A stretch of DNA of 16,052 bases from Chromatiales bacterium (GTDB lineage Bacteria > Pseudomonadota > Gammaproteobacteria > Chromatiales > Chromatiaceae): positions 1 through 16,052 of the forward strand of contig JAHEIA010000006.1 of NCBI GenBank assembly GCA_024639625.1, in the 5' to 3' direction. Shown in pieces: positions 7,278 through 14,211 of the stretch; position 1 is the first letter of the stretch, and each line of letters begins with the position of its first letter. Made by a program: the position numbers and the translations under genes. The notes beneath the pieces were generated by a model. It did no database searches, was not told the origin of the DNA, and saw nothing but the letters and a program-made list of their open reading frames with translations.

Positions 7278-7299
7278 CGCTGCGGTTGGTGACGCAGCG
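7278..7299 (+). terminator. Stem-loop after the 78-aa gene
   Basis: CGCTGCG (7278-7284) pairs perfectly with CGCAGCG (7293-7299) with an 8-base loop, two bases after the stop codon. GCGTTTT follows about 8 bases downstream. The position fits a terminator; the T tract is short and displaced. Confidence 0.5.
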
Positions 7300-7421
7300 G
7301 AAGGTCGCGTTTTGTGGAATCCCTGCGCCGGGGTTGGAGCGAAGCGCATGACGCCCCTGATTTGGTGTTGAAAAGGTCGCGGAGCCGATAAACGGGCGAC
7401 CTCGGTGCCGGCTCTATGCGT

Positions 7422-7440
7422 GGGGGCTCGGATTGCCCCC
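7422..7440. repeat. GC-rich hairpin
   Basis: GGGGGC (7422-7427) and GCCCCC (7435-7440) flank a 7-base loop. It sits between the 78-aa gene and the convergent EF-hand gene, 7 bases from a larger stem-loop, and may add to termination there. Confidence 0.4.
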
Positions 7441-7447
7441 CGGGTAG

Positions 7448-7482
7448 GGCCGGAGGGAGACAGAATCAGTCTACCTCCGGCC
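7448..7482 (-). terminator. Large stem-loop between convergent genes
   Basis: Bases 7448-7461 and 7469-7482 form a 14-bp stem with one mismatch and a 7-base loop; the first 9 pairs, GGCCGGAGG with CCTCCGGCC, are perfect. It lies 55 bases past the stop of the minus-strand EF-hand gene and could stop transcription from both sides. There is no T tract on either strand. Confidence 0.6.
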
Positions 7483-7537
7483 AGCGTTCTTGACGCCTGG
7501 AATTCGATCCGCCAACCCTCCCAGGGTGTTGCAGCGG

Positions 7538-7783
7538 TTACTCGTCGCTGACCTCCATCTTCCCGAACTCGGTGATGTCCAGGAAGCCGTCTTCGTTGTC
7601 ATCCCCGTCCTCGAACGAGTCAGCCAGATCCACGTTCGCTGCGGCCTCTTCCGGCGTGAGAAGCCCGTTTCCATCCGCATCGAGCGCTGCAAAGGCCTCT
7701 TCGTTGGCGTTTGCGCCGATGGTTTGTGTCGATACTGCGCCGAGCAGCAGTGCCGCCGCGATGACCACCATGTGCTTTTTCAT
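7538..7783 (-). CDS. Secreted EF-hand calcium-binding protein
   Basis: An 81-residue exported protein. Residues 1-26 are a classical signal peptide (MKKHMVVIAAALLLGAVS, probable cleavage near GANA-NEE). The mature part of about 55 residues is almost entirely two EF-hand loops: D35-A-D-G-N-G-L-L-T-P-E-E46 and D61-D-N-E-D-G-F-L-D-I-T-E72. Both carry the expected acidic residues at positions 1, 3, 5 and 12. It is very acidic and should bind calcium in the periplasm; its partner or role is unknown. The start at ATG 7781-7783 follows GAGG with 9 bases spacing on the minus strand. It converges on the 78-aa gene, with hairpins between the two. Confidence 0.85.
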   Translation of the reverse strand: MKKHMVVIAAALLLGAVSTQTIGANANEEAFAALDADGNGLLTPEEAAANVDLADSFEDGDDNEDGFLDITEFGKMEVSDE

Positions 7784-8386
7784 GTTTCACTACCTCGTAA
7801 GATTCGAATAATGGCGCGCGCTACTACGGCGGGATCCCCCCTTACCAGAACGGCAGCGGAGTGAGTTCGCAAGCCCGTCTGCAGGGAGTGATCGGAAGCC
7901 GTGTGGCTGCGCGAGCATTGAGTGTATACCGGCGTTGGCCGTTTTCAAGGGGGCGCTAGACAATATTTTTCCGGCCCGCCGCAGCCCCTGCTCACACGGT
8001 GCGAAACCGCGATTTCGTTCTCTGGGGAAAGCGAGAGCGGTCACAGCAAGGGCAGGGTATCGGGAAGGAGAATTGGCGGATTCCTTGTCGGCTACAGGAG
8101 TCGCTCCTGGGACATCCGCTCGCCCCACGCGTGGATTCGCTCGCTGCTTCAGGCCCTTCGCAACCGTGCCCGCGGACGCCGATACAGCGACCGGCGTCTC
8201 CTGGAAAAGGCGCGATTTCATACCTTGGATCGCTGACTGGGCGCGGGTTGCCCGGCTACAGCCGCGTTTCCGATCCGCATCCGTTTCCGCGCTGGCCAGC
8301 GGAGCCGCGGCCCACTACCATAGCGGGCAGAGAGGCCGAAACCGGACCGTGGGCGTCCACAAGAACCGTACATGAGCGAGTGAACC
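7784..8386. other. 603-bp stretch without a convincing gene
   Basis: It holds the EF-hand promoter on one side and presumably the terC promoter on the other. Several frames stay open (for example 7790-8221 minus and 7935-8375 plus), but their translations are rich in Arg, Ala, Ser and Pro without recognisable domains and they overlap each other. A short hairpin lies at 8095-8109 (CAGGAG-TCG-CTCCTG), of the kind found in dispersed intergenic repeats of proteobacteria. I looked for the manganese-sensing yybP-ykoY riboswitch that precedes some terC genes and did not find its GGGGAGUA-type core. Confidence 0.5.
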
Positions 8387-9160
8387 ATGGAACTGTTGCT
8401 GGATCCGAACGCCTGGATCGCCTTCGTTACCCTATCGGTGCTCGAAATTGTTCTCGGGATCGACAACATCATCTTCATCTCGGTTCTGGTGGCGCGATTG
8501 CCGCGCAGCCAGCAACCGATAGCCCGCCAGGTCGGTCTGGGTCTGGCGATGGTGATGCGGATCCTGCTGTTGCTCTCCATTGCCTGGGTCATGGGTCTGA
8601 CCGAGCCCCTGTTTACAGTCCTCGACTATACGGTTTCCTGGCGAGACCTGATCCTCTTTGGAGGCGGTTTGTTTCTTATCGCCAAGAGCACCCTGGAGAT
8701 TCACACCAGTCTGGAGGGGGAGGTGGAACACCACGCAGCCGGGGGCGGCGTATCATTTCTCGGAATCGTGATGCAGATCGGTCTGATCGACATCATTTTC
8801 TCCCTCGACTCGGTTATCACCGCCGTCGGTCTGGTCGATGAGGTCCCGGTGATGATCGCGGCTGTGGTCGTCGCAGTGCTGGTCATGATGGTGGCGGCAG
8901 GTCCGATCAGTGATTTCGTGGACCGCCATCCGACCATGAAGATGCTCGCCTTGAGCTTTCTTGTGCTCGTCGGCTTCGCGCTGGTGGGCGAGGCCCTGGG
9001 TCTGCACATACCCAAGGGGTACCTTTATTTTGCCATGGCCTTCTCGTTTCTGGTGGAGATGCTAAACCTGCGTATGCGTAAGAAGGCGGCTGAACCGGTG
9101 AAACTGCGCAAGACGGTGGCCGCGGATACGGCGTCGGAAGCGTCGGGCGGCGAGGGTTGA
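8387..9160 (+). CDS. TerC family integral membrane protein, probable metal exporter
   Basis: Multi-pass inner-membrane protein of 257 residues, the length of short TerC/YgdQ-type members without CBS or CorC domains. The two signature acidic membrane motifs are present: EIVLGIDNIIFIS (20-32, with Asp26 and Asn27) and IDIIFSLDSVITAVGL (134-149, with Asp135 and Asp141). Hydrophobic spans fit about seven helices. The C-terminal 25 residues are soluble and variable. TerC-family proteins have been linked to manganese efflux and to metal loading of exported enzymes; which applies here cannot be read from sequence. The name tellurite resistance should not be taken literally, as no other ter genes are present. 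The start is ATG 8387, with only a weak GAGCGAG-type site upstream. A stem-loop lies 80 bp downstream. Confidence 0.92.
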   Translation: MELLLDPNAWIAFVTLSVLEIVLGIDNIIFISVLVARLPRSQQPIARQVGLGLAMVMRILLLLSIAWVMGLTEPLFTVLDYTVSWRDLILFGGGLFLIAKSTLEIHTSLEGEVEHHAAGGGVSFLGIVMQIGLIDIIFSLDSVITAVGLVDEVPVMIAAVVVAVLVMMVAAGPISDFVDRHPTMKMLALSFLVLVGFALVGEALGLHIPKGYLYFAMAFSFLVEMLNLRMRKKAAEPVKLRKTVAADTASEASGGEG

Positions 9161-9239
9161 ACCTGGGCGCCCCCGGGGCGGGGAAAGCGATGATCTCGGC
9201 CATAGGAGACGAGCCCCTGCGACGTTGCGCGGCAGCGCT

Positions 9240-9261
9240 CGGAACCTGGCTCCGGGTTCCG
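9240..9261 (+). terminator. Stem-loop downstream of terC
   Basis: CGGAACC (9240-9246) pairs perfectly with GGTTCCG (9255-9261) around an 8-base loop. It lies 80 bases after the terC stop and 56 bases before the dioxygenase start. No clear T tract follows. Confidence 0.45.
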
Positions 9262-9316
9262 CTGTCTCAACGCAAGGCAAAACCGAATCTGCGTCGATTT
9301 TACGAAGGTGAATCCG

Positions 9317-9973
9317 ATGGAGCCGATTACTGATAGCAGACGCCGTAGATTATTGTTGGGGACCTTAGGGTTGCTGACGGTATCCTCGCCCCTGATGGCG
9401 GCAAACCGATTGTTAACGACGCCGGCGCAGCCTGCTGGGCCATTTTACCCTTTGCAGTTGCCCCTGGACGATGACAACGATCTGACCCGGGTAACCGGTC
9501 GCAGCGGCGTTGCCAAAGGCGAGATCAGCGATCTCGCAGGACGCATACTGGACATCAATGGCAATCCGCTGGAAGGATTGCGGATTGAGATCTGGCAATG
9601 CGACGCGAACGGGCGCTATCGACACCCCGCGGATCCAGGGGCGAGCGACCCGGACGAGCGCTTCCAGGGCCACGGTCATTCGGTGACCGACGCACAGGGG
9701 AGATACCGGTTTCGGACCATACGCCCGGTTCCCTACCCTGGGCGGACGCCCCATATCCACGCCGCGGTATTCGCGCCCGGCGAGCGACCCTTCGTGACCC
9801 AGATTTATGTGCAGGGGGAAGCGCGCAACGGAGAAGACTTTCTGTTCAGGCGTATTCCGGAGGACAGGCGACGGTTGGTTCTCGCGGAGTTCGCACCGGC
9901 GGAGCAGGGCTCCGGTGCGCAGTTGCAGGCATCCTTCGATCTGGTACTTGGCGCCATGCCCGCACAGGGCTGA
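9317..9973 (+). CDS. Tat-exported intradiol ring-cleavage dioxygenase
   Basis: Non-haem Fe(III) enzyme of the catechol 1,2-/protocatechuate 3,4-dioxygenase superfamily, expected to open a catechol-type ring between its hydroxyls. It has 218 residues. Residues 8-28 (RRRRLLLGTLGLLTVSSPLMA) form a twin-arginine signal, so it acts outside the cytoplasm. AGPFY (40-44) is the conserved entry motif. The four iron ligands are visible as Tyr101 (NGRYRHP), Tyr140 (PVPYPGRTPHIH), His146 and His148. I take ATG 9317 as the start because AAGGTG at 9305-9310 makes an ideal ribosome binding site; the GTG at 9308 is part of that site. The gene stands alone, with no beta-ketoadipate genes around it. Exported homologues are widespread and mostly uncharacterised, so the substrate is open. 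Confidence 0.9.
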   Translation: MEPITDSRRRRLLLGTLGLLTVSSPLMAANRLLTTPAQPAGPFYPLQLPLDDDNDLTRVTGRSGVAKGEISDLAGRILDINGNPLEGLRIEIWQCDANGRYRHPADPGASDPDERFQGHGHSVTDAQGRYRFRTIRPVPYPGRTPHIHAAVFAPGERPFVTQIYVQGEARNGEDFLFRRIPEDRRRLVLAEFAPAEQGSGAQLQASFDLVLGAMPAQG

Positions 9974-10481
9974 ACGCGCGCGAGCGGCGCCGCCGGTAAC
10001 GAAGATCTGACGTGGATCAACGCGGATACGGGGTGGGTCCTCTGCGCTCCCCCTGGAGTTGTTTTTCCGCAGAACCGCGAGCCGTAAGATTACCCGAGGT
10101 AGCGCGGCGAAGGATCTAGGGAGCGTTGCGCCCCTTGGCTTCGGATTTCCCACGTCTGCCGTTGTCCAAGCGCCCCTTGTCGTCGACGCATCACGGTGAT
10201 GCGTATACCGACCCTTCTTGCGCTTGTTTGCCGCTGGCCACGGGGCTTGTGCGCGGCATCCGTGGAGTACTTCATCGCCTGGTCGTCCGGCGGGCGGAAA
10301 AGACCGTCGAGGCTATACTCTACATCTACTCGGTCGTCATACCCTTGAGCGGAGAATGTGTCATCAACAAGCGTCGACTCTACAACCCTGCGGATGCCGA
10401 TCGTCCACAGCGGTTTCGGCGGGACAACGAGAGCGGTCGATTTCGCTATTGGATCCCTCGCCGCGGAATAAGGCGTTCACC
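9974..10481. other. 508-bp stretch without a convincing gene
   Basis: I see no credible coding sequence: overlapping open frames on both strands give low-complexity basic translations. The stretch contains a strong 19-bp dyad (10186-10204) and a TATACT hexamer at 10314-10319 that could be the -10 of a promoter for the Imm50-like gene, without a clear -35. The 3' end of the dioxygenase transcript must lie in its first part, but I found no strong terminator. Confidence 0.45.
10186..10204. repeat. 19-bp near-perfect palindrome
   Basis: ACGCATCACGGTGATGCGT consists of two 9-bp arms that are exact reverse complements around a single central G. The one-base centre makes a folded hairpin unlikely and a dimeric DNA-binding protein site more likely. 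It is 213 bp after the dioxygenase stop and about 278 bp before the Imm50-like gene. Confidence 0.6.
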
Positions 10482-10934
10482 ATGAAGGAATTCGATCCTA
10501 TCGAAGATGTCGAAAACAGCAGGCTGATCCTCGACGACGGAAAGTGGCCGAATTTTCACGACGCGGAAGTCCACGACTTGAACATGTGGCGGGGGGACGT
10601 TCGACCCGACGACGATGTGTGGATTGGACCTGTTATCGATGCGTCGTTTGAGCTTTGCGCATTGGAACGGCCGTATATTGCGGTGTTGCGTTTTCACGAT
10701 TGCGACCGCATAAGGCTGCAGGGGTTGAACCACCAGAATTCGTTGTACGATCTGACGTTCGAGTATCGGGCGCGGGGCATCTACACCAATGGAAAACCTC
10801 TGCCGCCGAATATAGCAGTCCGTTTTGTGCAAGCATTTGGCGCCGCCCTGTCGTTTACCTGTTTTCGCGTCCAGGCAATCGAACGCTGCGAATCGAGACC
10901 CTGCGCGAGTGCAGGCGCAAAACCAATCGAATAG
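10482..10934 (+). CDS. Imm50-like immunity family protein (orphan)
   Basis: A 150-residue soluble protein. RLILDDGKWPNFHDAEVHDL (14-33), with its WPxFHDAEV core, and the later VRFVQAFGAALSFTC (113-127) resemble the Imm50 family, assigned in comparative genomics as immunity proteins of polymorphic toxin systems. This is recognition by pattern and needs a profile search. Beta-rich segments between (ASFELCAL, IAVLRFHDC, LYDLTFEYRA) fit that fold. The start is ATG 10482 with AAGG about 9 bases upstream. There is no signal peptide. No toxin, Rhs, CdiA or secretion gene is in the window, so it is either an orphan immunity gene or a family member with another job. The last 20 residues look variable. 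A gap of 69 bp separates it from chrA. Confidence 0.65.
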   Translation: MKEFDPIEDVENSRLILDDGKWPNFHDAEVHDLNMWRGDVRPDDDVWIGPVIDASFELCALERPYIAVLRFHDCDRIRLQGLNHQNSLYDLTFEYRARGIYTNGKPLPPNIAVRFVQAFGAALSFTCFRVQAIERCESRPCASAGAKPIE

Positions 10935-11003
10935 GCTCGCGCGCACCGCGTTTATGGTGGACCGACCGCCTCACGAACCTCGGTTGAAGGAGTAGTCGCT
11001 GCC

Positions 11004-12353
11004 GTGTCAACGATTCCAAATAGGGTCATAGGCCGACCGGAACCAGTCTCATTTCGCGAGGCCCTTCTTTATTGGCTGAAACTGGGATTCATCAGTTTTG
11101 GCGGGCCGGCAGGCCAGATCAGCATGATGCACCAGGAACTGGTCGAGAAGCGGCGTTGGATCTCCGAGCATCGTTTCCTGCATGCGCTCAATTACACGAT
11201 GGTGCTGCCGGGACCGGAAGCCCAGCAACTTGCAACCTATATCGGTTGGTTGATGCACGGTATTTGGGGCGGCATCGTCGCCGGTGTTCTGTTCGTTCTG
11301 CCGTCGTTATTCATCCTCATGGCATTGGCTTGGATCTATCTCGCCTACGGTGATGTGGCGGCAGTAGAAGGTATCCTGTACGGGATCAAACCTGCCGTTA
11401 CCGCGATTGTTGTATTCGCCGCCTACCGCATTGGTTCCCGGGCGTTGCAGAATAATGTGCTGCGCTCTATGGCGATTCTGGCATTTGTTGCGATCTTCGC
11501 CTTCCACGTGCCATTTCCGTATATCGTGCTTGCGGCGGGTATCTTTGGTTATCTGGGTTCGCGTTTTGCTCCAAGCAAGTTCAAACTGGGCGAGCACCAC
11601 ACGGATTCGGCGAAGACATTTGGGCCGGCACTGATCGATGACGATACGCCTGCGCCGAGCCATACCCGCTTCAAATGGAGCCGGGTGATCGTCATATTCG
11701 CGATCGGGTTTCTGCTCTGGTGCGCGGCGATGCTGCTGCTCTACATGACTCACGGGTGGGAAGGAACGCTCACCCGGATGGGTTGGTTCTTTACCAAGGC
11801 CGCTCTCGTTACCTTCGGTGGGGCCTACGCCGTATTGCCCTACGTCTATCAGGGGGGGGTCGAAGAATACGCCTGGCTGAGTGCTCCGCAGATGATCGAC
11901 GGACTTGCGCTCGGCGAAACCACTCCGGGTCCCCTCATCATGGTCGTCGCCTTCGTGGGTTTTGTGGGCGGCTGGACGAAAGAGTTGTTCGGGCCCGAGA
12001 TGCTGCCCCTGTCAGGAGCTGCAGGGGCGGGGGTGGCCACCCTCTTTACATTCTTGCCCTCGTTTCTATTGATTTTGGTGGGCGGCCCGGCAGTCGAGGC
12101 GACGCGGCATGAGATCACGTTCACAGCACCGCTAACCGGGATCACCGCGGCGGTAGTTGGCGTTATAATCAATCTCGCCGCATTCTTCGCCTACCATGTG
12201 CTTTGGCCACAAGGTTTCGGCGGCGCGTTCGAATGGTTCTCGGCCTTGATTGGCATCGCGGCATTCGTTGCGCTGTTCCGCTACCAAGTGGGTATAGTAA
12301 CCGTAATCGTCGCATCCGCCGTCGTTGGCTTGGGTTCCTTGCCCCTGGTCTAG
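11004..12353 (+). CDS. chrA: Chromate transporter (two-domain ChrA)
   Basis: Inner-membrane transporter of the CHR superfamily, which exports chromate in characterised members. It is 449 residues, the long-chain form with two homologous halves. The first half has FGGPAGQISMMHQELVEKRRW (from 32) and MVLPGPEAQQLATYIGWLMHG (66-86). The second half repeats the pattern with FGGAYAVLPYVYQGGVEEYAW (271-291) and LALGETTPGPLIMVVAFVGF (301-320). A soluble linker (about 189-224) separates them. The start is GTG 11004, with AAGGAG at 10987-10992; the 11-base spacing is long but no better start exists. There is no chrB-type regulator beside it. A sulfate-related or other oxyanion role is possible, as many homologues are untested. 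The phosphatase gene follows after 43 bp and may be co-transcribed. Confidence 0.95.
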   Translation: MSTIPNRVIGRPEPVSFREALLYWLKLGFISFGGPAGQISMMHQELVEKRRWISEHRFLHALNYTMVLPGPEAQQLATYIGWLMHGIWGGIVAGVLFVLPSLFILMALAWIYLAYGDVAAVEGILYGIKPAVTAIVVFAAYRIGSRALQNNVLRSMAILAFVAIFAFHVPFPYIVLAAGIFGYLGSRFAPSKFKLGEHHTDSAKTFGPALIDDDTPAPSHTRFKWSRVIVIFAIGFLLWCAAMLLLYMTHGWEGTLTRMGWFFTKAALVTFGGAYAVLPYVYQGGVEEYAWLSAPQMIDGLALGETTPGPLIMVVAFVGFVGGWTKELFGPEMLPLSGAAGAGVATLFTFLPSFLLILVGGPAVEATRHEITFTAPLTGITAAVVGVIINLAAFFAYHVLWPQGFGGAFEWFSALIGIAAFVALFRYQVGIVTVIVASAVVGLGSLPLV

Positions 12354-12396
12354 CGTAGATGCTGATCTCTGAGCCCCCGGAAATGGAGACGAATCG

Positions 12397-13047
12397 ATGA
12401 TTCAGCCTGAGTCTAGAACAAACGATGACCATCGCGGGAGGAAGCAATCAGCGGTCTCGGAAGCCGGTTGTCGCACCTGGCTGGTAAGCACTGCCTTGTT
12501 GTCCGGTTTGTTGGGCATGCAGGTTACGCATGCGGACGACTTGCTTTGGACAACGCTAGCGCAGGGCGGGAAGGTTGTATTGATGCGCCACGCTCCCGTA
12601 GAAAAAGGACCGGGAAAGGGCAACGCCTTATTGCGCGACCTCTCTTGTAAGGAAGAACGGAAGCTTTCGCAGGAAGGCGAGCGGGAGGCGCGAATCCTAG
12701 GCGAAGCTTTTCGACAGCGAAAGATTCCGCTATCCGAGGTTCGCTACAGCCCGTTCTGCCGCACATCCGCTACAGCGAGCATCGCCTTTGGGGGCGGGGT
12801 TCCCGCACGATACCTTTCTCTCCTCGAAATTTTGGAACCGGACGAAGCGGCAGAGCAGACAGCGCAGTTGAAACGCGTCATCGGTTCCTATACCGGCGAT
12901 GGTAATCTTGTTCTCATTACTCATGAGCCGAACATCAGCGCGGTTTCCTTCGAGTTGATTCCCCATTCCGGGTTCCTGGTCCTGCAACCGGGCGGGGACG
13001 ATGAGTTCGAGGAATTAGGAGTGATGGAGTTCCCTGAAGGGGAATAA
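12397..13047 (+). CDS. Exported histidine phosphatase (SixA/phosphoglycerate mutase-like)
   Basis: A 216-residue member of the histidine phosphatase superfamily. The catalytic motif is LMRHAP (Arg64, nucleophile His65), an RHA variant of the usual RHG. Arg122 in YSPFCRTSATA and His176 in LVLITHEPN complete the expected phosphate pocket. A hydrophobic stretch (WLVSTALLSGLLGMQVTHA, 28-46) preceded by a long charged N-terminus looks like a signal peptide with cleavage after THA; the 27-residue leading part is unusually long, so a later start is possible, but ATG 12397 has GGAGA (12385-12389) at 7 bases. It probably dephosphorylates a small molecule or protein in the periplasm. It follows chrA by 43 bp. 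The substrate is unknown. Confidence 0.85.
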   Translation: MIQPESRTNDDHRGRKQSAVSEAGCRTWLVSTALLSGLLGMQVTHADDLLWTTLAQGGKVVLMRHAPVEKGPGKGNALLRDLSCKEERKLSQEGEREARILGEAFRQRKIPLSEVRYSPFCRTSATASIAFGGGVPARYLSLLEILEPDEAAEQTAQLKRVIGSYTGDGNLVLITHEPNISAVSFELIPHSGFLVLQPGGDDEFEELGVMEFPEGE

Positions 13048-13115
13048 GGGGGGTCCCCAGTCGGGTCGGTTCGCCGGCATCTCCGCAGGCTCGAACCGAG
13101 GATTCGAAGGCGTCG

Positions 13116-13134
13116 GGCTCGAGCCTTTTGAGCC
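13116..13134. repeat. Palindrome with T4 tract, possible terminator
   Basis: GGCTCGAGCC (13116-13125) is a perfect 10-bp palindrome followed directly by TTTT and then by GAGCC, so GGCTC can also pair with 13130-13134 across a 9-base loop. It lies 70 bases after the phosphatase stop. Confidence 0.3.
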
Positions 13135-13139
13135 AAACC

Positions 13140-13163
13140 GAGCGTCGAGGGAGACCGACGCTC
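13140..13163. repeat. 8-bp perfect stem-loop in the GNAT leader
   Basis: GAGCGTCG (13140-13147) pairs with CGACGCTC (13156-13163) across the 8-base loop AGGGAGAC. It sits 52 bases upstream of the acetyltransferase start. Together with the adjacent palindrome it makes a structured gap between two genes; it could terminate the phosphatase transcript or belong to a dispersed intergenic repeat. Confidence 0.55.
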
Positions 13164-13214
13164 CACAAACAGCGACTGCTTGCCGGGCCCCAGAAGCGGT
13201 TAGGGGAATCGAGG

Positions 13215-13643
13215 ATGAATATCCGAATTGCCACAAGCGACGCAGAGATCTCGGCTTGCTATCCCGTAATGCGCGAATTGCGTCCCCATATCGCAGCGGA
13301 CGAATTTCTTGCGCGGGTTCAGGCACAAGCCGGCGCGGGCTACCGGCTCGCGTTCCTCGACGGAGTTGGCGGCCCTGTTGCAGTCGCCGGCTTTCGAATG
13401 CAGGAGAACCTGGCATGGGGTCGATTCTTATACGTTGACGATCTTGTGACGTGTGCGACGGAACGCTCGAAAGGGCATGGGGCGGCGATGCTGTCCTGGT
13501 TAAAAGATTACGCTGCCGGGCAGGGCTGTGCCGAGCTACACCTCGACTCCGGAATTCAGAGACAGGGTGCGCACCGTTTCTACGAACGCGAGGGAATGAA
13601 GATGTTGTTCCTTCATTTTGCGCATAAGACTGCGCTTGGGTAG
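13215..13643 (+). CDS. GNAT family N-acetyltransferase
   Basis: A 142-residue acetyl-CoA-dependent acyltransferase of single-domain GNAT size. The acetyl-CoA pyrophosphate-binding motif is RSKGHG (84-89, fitting R/Q-x-x-G-x-G/A), at the start of the helix following strand LYVDDLVT (72-79). CAELHLDSG (105-113) is strand 5 and HRFYEREGMKM (120-130), with Tyr123, is the usual motif B end. ATG 13215 is preferred because MNIRIATSDAEI is a typical family start and GGGGA lies about 7 bases upstream; an open extension to 13128 runs through a hairpin and is not family-like. The acceptor (amine, aminoglycoside or protein) cannot be told. It is a stand-alone gene. Confidence 0.9.
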   Translation: MNIRIATSDAEISACYPVMRELRPHIAADEFLARVQAQAGAGYRLAFLDGVGGPVAVAGFRMQENLAWGRFLYVDDLVTCATERSKGHGAAMLSWLKDYAAGQGCAELHLDSGIQRQGAHRFYEREGMKMLFLHFAHKTALG

Positions 13644-14211
13644 ACGTCGCGGAAACCGTGTCACGGCGCAGGGTTCGTTTCTTGCTCGTTGCGCAACCGA
13701 TGTCTCGGAATACAAATGCGGGAGCGCGGGAGCTCGTCGTTTCGGTAGGGCGCGAGCTTCCGGATGACGAGATATTGGAGCAGGCCCGAGGCGAATAAGC
13801 AGTGTGCCCTCACGACACTTGTGATCTGGGGTTCTGCCGTTGCATGGTGTCTTTCGAGCACCGACAACGCCGGCGAGGCCATTTGAGAGAAGGCGGAACC
13901 AGTGCGGCAGGGAAGGGTTTGCGATCCTTCGCAGGATCTGGTCTATGAGGTCTATGAGCCAAAGCCGGAATCTCAGCGCTCGTGCTGTCGTGCAAGAGAT
14001 TGCGTCACCTGGCGTCGGGCGGACTGCCTGTAGAAGAGACAGGCGGGGAGCAAAGTCGCCCAAGAGTATTGGGTTGCGGCTTTTGCTTTATTGCGTTCAT
14101 GCAACAGGTTGCTCCCGCATGCGGTTGCGATCCGGTCGTCCTGATCGGACTTTCGGAACTCGTAGACACTGACCTAGGCGAAAAATATTTGACCCTGCTC
14201 GAGCGCAAAAC
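13644..14211. other. 568-bp stretch without a convincing gene
   Basis: Open frames on both strands lack domains and overlap each other. Visible structures are a hairpin at 13923-13938 (GATCCT-TCGC-AGGATC, a 6-bp stem with a tetraloop) and a tandem 9-bp duplication GTCTATGAG at 13941-13949 and 13950-13958. A short frame ending at 14215 overlaps the next gene by ATGA (internal ATG at 14099) and might be a small coupled peptide or a gene remnant; it lacks a ribosome binding site. The minus-strand translation around 13690-13880 (YRNDELPRSR, IPRHRLRNEQET) has the look of proteobacterial intergenic repeats rather than a protein. Confidence 0.45.

Noticed and set aside
7790..8221. 143-codon minus-strand frame and overlapping plus-strand frames upstream of terC
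   Set aside because: Several frames are open at once, none has a domain or good start signal, and the composition is that of GC-rich non-coding DNA.
7784..8386. yybP-ykoY manganese riboswitch ahead of terC
   Set aside because: The conserved GGGGAGUA-type core and its partner stem could not be found.
8387..9160. Tellurite-resistance locus
   Set aside because: Only a TerC-family membrane protein is present; terD, terE, terZ or other ter genes are missing, so a general metal-transport role is more likely.
13536..14063. 175-codon minus-strand frame
   Set aside because: It runs antisense into the acetyltransferase gene and has no recognisable domain.
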